Assembly (NCBI GenBank): GCA_030706265.1 | Contig: JAUZOX010000215.1 | Location: forward strand, 1 to 5,373 | Direction: 5' to 3' | Length of the DNA stretch: 5,373 nucleotides | Origin: Bacteroidota bacterium | GTDB lineage: Bacteria > Bacteroidota > Bacteroidia > Bacteroidales > Cfx3-03 | Part shown: positions 1-5,373 of the stretch, piece after piece | How the letters are laid out: each line of letters starts with the position of its first letter | Position numbering within the stretch: position 1 is the first letter of the stretch | The notes under the pieces: generated by a model | Databases searched by the model: none | What the model saw: only the letters and a program-made list of their open reading frames with translations | Told to the model about the DNA's origin: nothing | Translations under genes and position numbers: made by a program

Positions 1-624
1 CACATATTCCTCTTTTGGAGGATTGATCGTTACAGGCTCTCTACCCTGTACAATGAACTTCGCATCTGCCCAATCAAGCTGAACCTGACTAGCCCGGCTA
101 CCAACATTAAAAACAAAAAGGACAAGAGTCTTTACCCCCTCAATGTTAACGTCAACTTTTTTTGCTGGATCACCATAATTCATGGGACCCGATTCCCAAA
201 GCTTTTTACCATCTCCGACTATTTTAAAGTTATGAATGGTCACTTTTGCACGGTTTATCGTATCATCATCAACACCAACACTGGCAACAAATCTATTCGA
301 GGCTCCTCCTAAATCGATCCAAAGAGAACTATTTACCCGTGTGCCAACACCTTTTTTAAAAATCTGTTTAGCAATCGATAAAGGCTTTAGATCTGCATTC
401 TTATCAAGTACTGGTTTCCCTATACCCTGATTCATCTTTGTAAGATCAAGTGATGACAACCAAATTGTTTTTGTGGGTATAATACGTTGTCTTGTCTGTC
501 TAATAATCGTCTTATATTCAGGAACTTTTAAATTATTCATATTCAAACCTGTTCCATTCATTTCTATTGGAGCAGCAAATAAAATAACCAACAAAATTGC
601 AATGAATTTACCGGTCTTCTTCAT
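1..624 (-). CDS. Secreted NPCBM-domain protein, probable GH27 alpha-galactosidase (N-terminal part; 3' end off window)
   Basis: The frame is open from ATG at 624-622 to the window edge, giving 208 codons with no stop. An in-frame TAA at 651-649 and no other ATG between fix the start. Residues 1 to about 20 form a signal peptide: a KK-containing n-region, then the hydrophobic stretch FIAILLVILFAAP; there is no lipobox, so a soluble exported protein is expected. Residues about 52-190 read as an NPCBM domain, a galactose-binding-like beta-sandwich: WLSSLDL (55-61), PLSIAKQ (81-87), FKKGVGTR (89-96), LWIDLGG (101-107), FVASVGVDDD (112-121), LWESGPM (142-148) and a closing LDWADAKF (183-190). A proline-rich linker (INPPKEEYV) follows. 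In Bacteroidota this domain plus linker commonly precedes a GH27 catalytic domain, as in alpha-galactosidases. That assignment rests on remembered architecture, since no catalytic residue lies inside the window. Other NPCBM-bearing glycosidases or a sialate esterase remain possible. It lies 158 bases downstream of the esterase gene and may belong to the same locus. Confidence 0.85.
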   Translation of the reverse strand, partial: MKKTGKFIAILLVILFAAPIEMNGTGLNMNNLKVPEYKTIIRQTRQRIIPTKTIWLSSLDLTKMNQGIGKPVLDKNADLKPLSIAKQIFKKGVGTRVNSSLWIDLGGASNRFVASVGVDDDTINRAKVTIHNFKIVGDGKKLWESGPMNYGDPAKKVDVNIEGVKTLVLFVFNVGSRASQVQLDWADAKFIVQGREPVTINPPKEEYV

Positions 625-680
625 AATAAAAGTAATAAAATATATAATTTAAAATATTGATATGACTTTTTAGATTATTC

Positions 681-717
681 TAATTCATCAACTTACAATA
701 ACAAGATCAATGAATTA
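681..717. repeat. Weak inverted repeat in the 158-base gap before the NPCBM gene
   Basis: TAATTCAT at 681-688 is the exact reverse complement of ATGAATTA at 710-717, with a 21-base spacer. G-U pairing in RNA could extend the stem by about four pairs. It is AT-rich and not followed by a T run in either direction, so it does not look like a standard intrinsic terminator; an operator or an mRNA leader element is possible. In DNA this AT-rich, an 8-base match could be chance. The rest of the gap (625-782) shows no recognisable gene, and no clear Bacteroidota promoter (TTG near -33, TAnnTTTG near -7) was found. Confidence 0.3.
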
Positions 718-782
718 ACTCCTCAAATTCAACTTTCTTACAGTCAATATCGTTTATTAAAAAATCAATCGCAATTTCATTT

Positions 783-1649
783 TCATTTTTTGGTCAAAGT
801 ATCAATACCCAATGTTTGCTTCATCCATTTTTCGGCAAGTTCAGGCCACTCCCATGGGACACCATTTCCTCGAAGTAATCCAAATCCATGTCCCCCTTTA
901 GGGACAATATGCATCTCCATGGGAACTTTAGCATCGTGAAGTGCATAAGCATAACTCAACGGAACACCAACTGGATCATCATTGGCAACGAAAATAAAAG
1001 TTGGGGAAGTACTTTTATCGACCGTCAGCTCTGAAATCAGTTTATGCTCCGGACCTGTAGCCATTCCCCCGGGATAAATCAAAACAGCAAAATCAGGTCG
1101 GCAACTTAAAGAATCCTTATTATCGACGGAAGAATATGTTTTCAGGTTAAATTCCGTGCTGGCACGAGCCGCAAGGTTACCACCCGCCGAGAATCCCATT
1201 ACACCGATCTTATGAATGTCCAGTTTCCAGTTTTGTGCATGACTCCTTATTAACCTTATTGCGCGCTGAATATCCTGTAATGCTCCTGCCCTTTTATCGG
1301 GAACACGATATTGCAAAACAAAGGCAGTAAATCCCCTTTCTGTAAACCATTTTGACACCACTTCACCTTCTGTAATAGTTGATAGGTATTTATTACCTCC
1401 GCCCGGACAAACTACAATCCCTATCCCTAAATTATGTTGAGGTGAAGATTTAAACATGGTAATTATTGGGTCTGTCACATCTGTGACAAGTTGAATTCCG
1501 TTTTTTGCAGGGGCTGCCTGTTTTGCAGGATGCTTTGCTTCCACTTCGCCCGGTACATTTCCCGGCCATAGGTGAAAAACTTCATCATTTTGTGAAAAGC
1601 ATTTTCCTGAAACCAGGATAAGAATTATGCAGATGTATATCTGTCTCAT
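783..1649 (-). CDS. Exported alpha/beta-hydrolase, probable carbohydrate (xylan) acetylesterase
   Basis: This 288-residue serine hydrolase has the alpha/beta-hydrolase fold of the BD-FAE/acetyl-esterase group. Residues 1-20 are a signal peptide (MRQIYICIILILVSGKCFSQ), so the mature enzyme should be periplasmic or outside the cell. An early LWPGNVPGE motif (28-35) is common in xylan-locus esterases. The oxyanion-hole strand is CPGGGNKY (81-88), using PGGG instead of the usual HGGG. The nucleophile is Ser154 in GFSAGG; the acid is Asp224 or Asp225 in ANDDPVG; the histidine is His254 in KGGHGFG. All triad members are present and length is normal. An ATG at 1712 would add 21 residues (MGAVSAF...) read from the end of the CE15 gene and would bury the signal peptide, so ATG at 1649 is preferred. 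It sits 11 bases after the CE15 stop, indicating co-transcription. Deacetylation of xylan is inferred from the neighbour; the sequence alone does not distinguish it from a general esterase or a feruloyl esterase. Confidence 0.88.
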   Translation of the reverse strand: MRQIYICIILILVSGKCFSQNDEVFHLWPGNVPGEVEAKHPAKQAAPAKNGIQLVTDVTDPIITMFKSSPQHNLGIGIVVCPGGGNKYLSTITEGEVVSKWFTERGFTAFVLQYRVPDKRAGALQDIQRAIRLIRSHAQNWKLDIHKIGVMGFSAGGNLAARASTEFNLKTYSSVDNKDSLSCRPDFAVLIYPGGMATGPEHKLISELTVDKSTSPTFIFVANDDPVGVPLSYAYALHDAKVPMEMHIVPKGGHGFGLLRGNGVPWEWPELAEKWMKQTLGIDTLTKK

Positions 1650-1660
1650 ATCAATTCGTT
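1650..1660 (-). promoter_or_regulatory. Shine-Dalgarno-less translation start, CE15/acetylesterase junction
   Basis: The 11 bases between the CE15 stop TAA and the chosen ATG read AACGAATTGAT. No GGAGG-like motif is present. A-rich leaders without Shine-Dalgarno are usual in Bacteroidota, so this supports both the taxonomic guess and the start at 1649. The leader begins with AACGA and ends in GAT, as at the GH2/CE15 junction. Confidence 0.5.
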
Positions 1661-2929
1661 TTAGCGGTTTGTTCCAAAGTGCAAATCTGCAAAATGCAGA
1701 AACTGCTCCCAATCATAAGGTAGAATATCGTGTTTACCTGTTCTGTTATGATATCCAATCTGACCAAATACGGCATGGTCCACAGGTGGCATTATTTTCA
1801 CAGGCAGACCATTGGTATGAAAAAGCCTGTATACCGGAGCAGCATATTTCGCCGAAAGAAATTCCCCATAAGAATCGGTAAGATTTGAGCCCTGAGCACT
1901 GGCCACATATAAAGGACGGGGCGCAATCAATGCAAGAACCATATGTTGATCGAAAGGTAAAGCAGAATCTTTTCCTGCATATTTTTGGAAATTATGGCAA
2001 AACCAATGAGGAAATACCTTACAGATGCGAGTCGTGTTTTCACCTTCCAGATGATGGAATAACTTGGCACCTCCAGCTCCGGATTCATTGCTGATGACCA
2101 TTGCAAATCTTTGATCTGTTGCTCCTGCCCAGATTGCAGCTTTCCCCATCCGGGAGGTACCATAAACGATAATTTTCTTACTATCAACGGCCTTGTCCGT
2201 TTCAAAATAATCAAGAGCCCTGCTTAATCCCCATGCCCAGGCTGCCATCGTTGCAAAGTTATCCCCTCTGTTTTGAAGTTCGGGATAAAGTGCCTGAACA
2301 CCGTTTTTAAATCCATCATCATAATCGGGATCAACATCGCCTGCAAACATGGTGGCCAAACCATACCCTCTTTTCAAAATGGTTTCAACAGGCCAGGCAA
2401 CTGTTGCAATCCCCCGAGTAGCTTCAGTTGCATAATTATTGATCGCCCCCTTAGTATTAGCACTCATCCAGCTTTTGGAAATGTGCACTGCCGTATCATT
2501 GTTAATGGATTGATTTCCGGCAAAATTGTATCCCACAATCACAGGGACTGGACGTTTTATTTGATTGGGCAGATAGAGTAAAATATCCATGTACGGTCCA
2601 TCATTTCTGCCATCAAAAAGGACCCTGATCTGCTTACGTGTTGCGATTCCCCCCAATGCCCCTGGTTCATTATCGATTACCTTAAATATCATTTTCTTTG
2701 GCCGAACAGGTGACTGACCAAACATCTGCTGTTTAAAAAATTGGAGAATCTCAGGCCTTCTTTTTGTGATCCATTGCTGTGCACTGGTTACACGGGTTCC
2801 GTTATTCAACCTTAATACTTCGGGTAAATGTCCACTGATCGTATCTTGAGAAAAGCCGAAGGGACATGATAGTGTAAACAATAACACCAGCATTCCCTTC
2901 AGCAACACTCCAATCTGAGAATCTTTCAT
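1661..2929 (-). CDS. CE15 glucuronoyl (methyl)esterase, secreted
   Basis: CE15 enzymes hydrolyse the ester between (4-O-methyl-)glucuronic acid side chains of xylan and lignin alcohols, or the methyl ester of the uronate. The protein has 422 residues, usual for a single-domain bacterial CE15. Residues 1-28 are a signal peptide ending in FGFSQ. Cys22 lies in TLSC, which is not a good lipobox, so signal peptidase I cleavage is more likely. The nucleophile is Ser259 in GTSRMGK (257-263). Glu282 in NESGAGG (281-287) is at the acid position used by fungal enzymes. His394 in GYHNRTGKH (392-400) is the probable catalytic histidine. EGENTTR (295-301) with FPHWFC (306-311), IAPRPLYVASA (335-345) and PYDWEQFLHFADLHF (404-418) are further family hallmarks. 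ATG at 2929 lies 7 bases after the GH2 stop, and the next gene follows after 11 bases, so it is the middle gene of an operon. The family call is firm; the natural substrate is inferred. Confidence 0.93.
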   Translation of the reverse strand: MKDSQIGVLLKGMLVLLFTLSCPFGFSQDTISGHLPEVLRLNNGTRVTSAQQWITKRRPEILQFFKQQMFGQSPVRPKKMIFKVIDNEPGALGGIATRKQIRVLFDGRNDGPYMDILLYLPNQIKRPVPVIVGYNFAGNQSINNDTAVHISKSWMSANTKGAINNYATEATRGIATVAWPVETILKRGYGLATMFAGDVDPDYDDGFKNGVQALYPELQNRGDNFATMAAWAWGLSRALDYFETDKAVDSKKIIVYGTSRMGKAAIWAGATDQRFAMVISNESGAGGAKLFHHLEGENTTRICKVFPHWFCHNFQKYAGKDSALPFDQHMVLALIAPRPLYVASAQGSNLTDSYGEFLSAKYAAPVYRLFHTNGLPVKIMPPVDHAVFGQIGYHNRTGKHDILPYDWEQFLHFADLHFGTNR

Positions 2930-2936
2930 ATCGTTT
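2930..2936 (-). promoter_or_regulatory. Shine-Dalgarno-less translation start, GH2/CE15 junction
   Basis: Only seven bases, AAACGAT, separate the GH2 stop TAA from the CE15 ATG. There is no Shine-Dalgarno match here or in the last GH2 codons (AGT to CAG). The spacing implies translational coupling or re-initiation on one transcript. No promoter fits in the gap. Confidence 0.5.
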
Positions 2937-5373
2937 TTACTGTTTTGAAACTTTGATCCCGTTTAAAACAGGACTTCCTTTTATTGCGTTAAATGATATT
3001 TCCAGTCCTTTACCTTTTTCGACTTTCACGATAAAGGTTCTTTCATTGGCAACACAAAATCCGTAGGAAGCCGCCAGGTCAAGATGTTCAATTACTTTAT
3101 CCTGGTTTATATTCACATCAAAAATTCTTTCTCCCTTTTGTATTTTTTCCGGTTCTAAAAAAGACAGGTCGACTTCATAGGTTCCATCGGGTACATCTAC
3201 CCGATAAGCCGAAACATTATCCAGATATGAGTAATAGAGCGGAGTATGAGATGTGTTTTTTATCATATACTTAAGATTTATCGTAGATGGCATGCCGGAT
3301 ACATAGCCATAACTTCCTTTTTTATAAGGTTGATCCTGTAACCATACTTTGCCTCTTCCATCAGTATACTGTGCATTGGATCCCACATTTATACTAATTG
3401 AAGAGAAGGTCTGTCCCATTCCGGATAATTGGTTCGGATAGGTCGTATAATGAACGACAACTATATCTTTTATGGTTTTCCCATTTTCAGTTCCAACCGC
3501 TTCAATCAAATTATCTCCTTCCTTCAACTGGACATTGAAACTGCATTTATGAATATCATCAGGTTTGAGGGCACCTTGTCTTTTTCCGTTAACAAATAAA
3601 TTTACATTCCCGGTATTGGCATATACATCTAACGGAAATTTAGTATCGGCATAACCGGCTCTTCTCAGCCAGTCTCTTGTAGCGATATAAATCATGGGAG
3701 CAGGATTCCAGTTAGCCTTGTATAAAAAATAAACATCTTTATATTGCCTGTTCCATGTCATCATCCCTTTATTGTTTTGGTTTGACATGGGGCCGCCAAT
3801 ATTGGGTTGTGAAAAATCGAATTCATTCCAGATAGCAGTACCGGCAAGATAGGGTCTGGCATTGATCTGCCTGAGATAGAATTCATGATAAAATCGTTGA
3901 TATTGTCCCGTAAAATCAAGTCGCTGTGCAACCGAAGTATTTAATCTTTGATCACTACCAGCCCCATATTCGCTGATAAAAATGATTTGATGTGGTTTTT
4001 CTTTATGCTGCTTATCAAGCCATCTTCCAAACTCTTCCACATTTCCGCCATACCATCCATTGTATATATTATGACCTGCTACTTGCGAAATATTATCCAG
4101 ATGGAACTTTGCATAATCATCGCTGCCATGCATCGCCATCGTGGTATACCTCGAAGGGTCTTCTGCCCGAATCAGACTATCCAACTTTAAGGCAAATTTC
4201 CTGATTCCTTTTAAATAAGCGGTATCATTCTGCTTTTGTATTCTATCCCCGTTTTTGCTATTCAATAATATTTCATTCATTGATCCCCACATCACCACGG
4301 CCGGATGGTTATATTGCTGATGGATCATTTCACGAATCATGTTTTCAGCGTTATCTAAAAATTCCGGTTGCAAATTCATATAATTTACCACGGGTATCTC
4401 TTCCCAAATGATGATTCCCAACTTATCGGCAAGATTTAACACCGTCGGTGCCTGCGGATAATGAGCAAGTCGTAAGAAATTGGCCCCCATTTCTTTGATC
4501 AGATGCATATCCCGTTCATGATCTTCATCTGTAAGAGCGGAACCTTTTCCTTCCATGTCCTGATGACGGTTTGTGCCATGCAAAACATATTTTTTTCCGT
4601 TCAGAAAGAATCCTGAATCGGCATCAAAACGAAACCAGCGGAAACCAAGTGGATTCGTTACTTCATCAACGACAATCCCGGCCTCTATCAATTGAGTAGA
4701 AACATGATAGAGGTAAGGATCTTCAGGACTCCACAAATGTGGAGTTTTAATCTCATCCGAAGATGCCGTAATGTCGGTTTGCCGGTCGCCATCAACCGAA
4801 ATTACTTTTGTAAAACTGGCGACCGGCTTCCCTTCATTATCAAATATTGTATTTTTAAAATCAAAAGTTCTTTTTTTGTCGGATTCATTTACTACGGTAG
4901 TTTTTACTGAAAATGAGGCACTTTGTTTTGACACTTTTGGTGTAGAGATGAAAACGCCTCCTGCCGAATTGTTGATTTCTTTAAAATGAAGGCTGTCTGT
5001 GGCGATTAACCACATTTTACGATAGAGGCCTCCATATAAAGCATAACCAACCGATAATGGCGGAATAAAATTATCATGGGCATTGTTGACCTGTACGGCA
5101 ATGACATTTTCGTTCTTATTCTGGTTCCAGTTTAAGAAAGGAGTAATATCAATCGTAAAAGCGGTATATCCCCCCTTATGTCGGCCTGCGAATGCCCCAT
5201 TTACATACACCTCGGCAACCTGATTGGCACCTTCAAAACAAAGAAAAACTTTTTTGTTTCTGAATTTATTGTCCAGATCAATTGTTTTACGATACCACCC
5301 AATTCCACGATAATACGTTTGATCATCATCAAATGGGTCGGTTGCATTCCAGGTGTGCGGCAATGCAACCAAC
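2937..5373 (-). CDS. GH2 glycosidase, probable beta-galactosidase, with C-terminal malectin (CBM57-like) domain; 5' end off window
   Basis: The visible part is 811 codons ending at TAA 2939-2937. The first complete codon is TTG at 5372-5370, an internal leucine of the conserved GH2 motif VALPHTWN; it is not a start. The true start, with any signal peptide, is upstream of the window, probably a few dozen residues away. Numbering from that leucine: jelly-roll domain about 1-125 (YRGIGWYRK, VYVNGAFAGRHKGGYT, GGLYRKMWL); Ig-like domain about 135-245 ending PHLWSPEDPYLY; TIM barrel about 248-555 with GTNRHQDMEGKG (266-277) and FLRLAHYPQ. The acid/base is Glu367 in WGSMNEI and the nucleophile Glu468 in FISEYGAG; TAIWNEFDFS (512-521) closes the active site. 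A beta-sandwich at about 560-645 contains VNLFVNGKRQG. A malectin domain spans about 650-808 (YRVDVPDGTYEVDLSFLEP, GERIFDVNIN, LNGIKV) and probably binds carbohydrate. The NRHQDMEG motif favours beta-galactosidase, but GH2 beta-glucuronidase or another specificity cannot be excluded. It is the first gene visible in the operon. Confidence 0.93.
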   Translation of the reverse strand, partial: LVALPHTWNATDPFDDDQTYYRGIGWYRKTIDLDNKFRNKKVFLCFEGANQVAEVYVNGAFAGRHKGGYTAFTIDITPFLNWNQNKNENVIAVQVNNAHDNFIPPLSVGYALYGGLYRKMWLIATDSLHFKEINNSAGGVFISTPKVSKQSASFSVKTTVVNESDKKRTFDFKNTIFDNEGKPVASFTKVISVDGDRQTDITASSDEIKTPHLWSPEDPYLYHVSTQLIEAGIVVDEVTNPLGFRWFRFDADSGFFLNGKKYVLHGTNRHQDMEGKGSALTDEDHERDMHLIKEMGANFLRLAHYPQAPTVLNLADKLGIIIWEEIPVVNYMNLQPEFLDNAENMIREMIHQQYNHPAVVMWGSMNEILLNSKNGDRIQKQNDTAYLKGIRKFALKLDSLIRAEDPSRYTTMAMHGSDDYAKFHLDNISQVAGHNIYNGWYGGNVEEFGRWLDKQHKEKPHQIIFISEYGAGSDQRLNTSVAQRLDFTGQYQRFYHEFYLRQINARPYLAGTAIWNEFDFSQPNIGGPMSNQNNKGMMTWNRQYKDVYFLYKANWNPAPMIYIATRDWLRRAGYADTKFPLDVYANTGNVNLFVNGKRQGALKPDDIHKCSFNVQLKEGDNLIEAVGTENGKTIKDIVVVHYTTYPNQLSGMGQTFSSISINVGSNAQYTDGRGKVWLQDQPYKKGSYGYVSGMPSTINLKYMIKNTSHTPLYYSYLDNVSAYRVDVPDGTYEVDLSFLEPEKIQKGERIFDVNINQDKVIEHLDLAASYGFCVANERTFIVKVEKGKGLEISFNAIKGSPVLNGIKVSKQ
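4728..4745. repeat. Short perfect hairpin inside the GH2 gene
   Basis: ACTCCACA (4728-4735) and TGTGGAGT (4738-4745) are exact reverse complements around AA, giving in practice a 7-pair stem with a 4-base loop. On the plus strand the T run extends to 4748, so it resembles a small intrinsic terminator for antisense transcription. On the coding strand it encodes TPHLWS of a conserved GH2 motif, which alone could account for the arms. Confidence 0.5.
4781..4827. repeat. Perfect 11-base GC-rich inverted repeat inside the GH2 gene
   Basis: GCCGGTCGCCA (4781-4791) and TGGCGACCGGC (4817-4827) are exact reverse complements separated by 25 bases. The spacer contains a minor inner stem, TTAC-TTTT-GTAA. 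The arms are strikingly GC-rich compared with the AT-rich gene around them. They encode parts of KPVAS and DGDRQ in the Ig-like domain, a poorly conserved region, so protein constraint is a weaker explanation than for the other two GH2 repeats. Function unknown; an mRNA structure is possible. Confidence 0.55.
5340..5370. repeat. Perfect 9-base inverted repeat at the visible 5' end of the GH2 gene
   Basis: GGTTGCATT (5340-5348) and AATGCAACC (5362-5370) are exact reverse complements around a 13-base spacer. On the coding strand the element encodes VALPHTWNAT, containing the conserved GH2 LPHTWN motif, so it may be a by-product of codon choice. Its place near the start of the message would suit an mRNA structure, but nothing in the sequence proves one. 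Confidence 0.45.

Noticed and set aside
236..430. Plus-strand frame of 64 codons
   Set aside because: It is antisense to the NPCBM domain coding sequence and shows no family features.
711..796. Short minus-strand frame after the acetylesterase reading PKNEIAIDFLINDIDCKKV and ending at a TGA
   Set aside because: It has no start codon, is under 30 codons, and an open run of that length is expected by chance; no family is recognised, so it is not called as a gene or a frameshifted tail.
892..909. TGTCCC...GGGACA hairpin
   Set aside because: Only six pairs, and it encodes the conserved VPKGGH around the catalytic histidine.
1473..1488. TGTCACA-TC-TGTGACA palindrome resembling a regulator site
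   Set aside because: It lies inside the acetylesterase gene and simply encodes the repeated VTDVTD; the half-site orientation is opposite to a CRP site.
1650..1712. Upstream ATG at 1712 for the acetylesterase, adding 21 residues overlapping the CE15 gene
   Set aside because: It would put a non-hydrophobic leader before a clear signal peptide and overlap the CE15 end by about 50 bases; ATG at 1649 fits both the signal peptide and the operon spacing.
1627..2581. Several plus-strand frames of 69-102 codons and a 95-codon minus-strand frame at 1927-2214
   Set aside because: They lie opposite or out of frame within the CE15 and acetylesterase genes, which have complete catalytic motifs; none shows a recognisable domain.
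3948..4989. Plus-strand frames of 70-80 codons opposite the GH2 gene
   Set aside because: They are antisense shadows of conserved GH2 barrel and Ig-domain coding sequence.
5370..5372. TTG as the start codon of the GH2 gene
   Set aside because: It encodes a leucine inside the conserved VALPHTWN region; the frame continues past the window edge and the N-terminal part of the jelly-roll domain is missing.

Overview
The window looks like part of a polysaccharide-utilisation locus from a member of the Bacteroidota (a soil or plant-associated Sphingobacteriaceae or Chitinophagaceae type is plausible; the genus cannot be read from the sequence). The reasons are AT-rich non-coding DNA, start codons with no Shine-Dalgarno sequence, exported enzymes whose signal peptides end in FSQ, and a typical Bacteroidota mix of glycoside hydrolase, carbohydrate esterase and carbohydrate-binding domains. 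All four genes lie on the minus strand, so transcription runs from high to low coordinates.

In transcription order: (1) 5373-2937, a family GH2 glycosidase of beta-galactosidase type with a C-terminal malectin (CBM57-like) domain, whose N-terminus lies beyond the window; (2) 2929-1661, a CE15 glucuronoyl esterase with a signal peptide; (3) 1649-783, an exported alpha/beta hydrolase, probably a carbohydrate acetylesterase; (4) 624-1, the first 208 residues of a secreted NPCBM-domain protein, most likely a GH27 alpha-galactosidase whose catalytic part lies off the left edge. Genes 1-3 are separated by 7 and 11 bases and almost certainly share a transcript. Gene 4 follows a 158-base AT-rich gap that holds a weak inverted repeat and no convincing terminator or promoter.

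The set suggests removal of side groups from a decorated hemicellulose, probably glucuronoxylan. CE15 enzymes cleave ester bonds on (4-O-methyl-)glucuronate, the alpha/beta hydrolase could remove acetyl groups, and the GH2 and probable GH27 enzymes could remove beta- and alpha-linked galactose. This pathway is inferred from families and gene order; no backbone hydrolase, SusC/SusD pair or regulator is present in the window.

No RNA gene, CRISPR array, mobile element or broken gene was seen. Apart from the gene content, the most unusual structures are three perfect inverted repeats inside the GH2 gene, one with 11-base GC-rich arms. There is no gene-free stretch over 300 bases.
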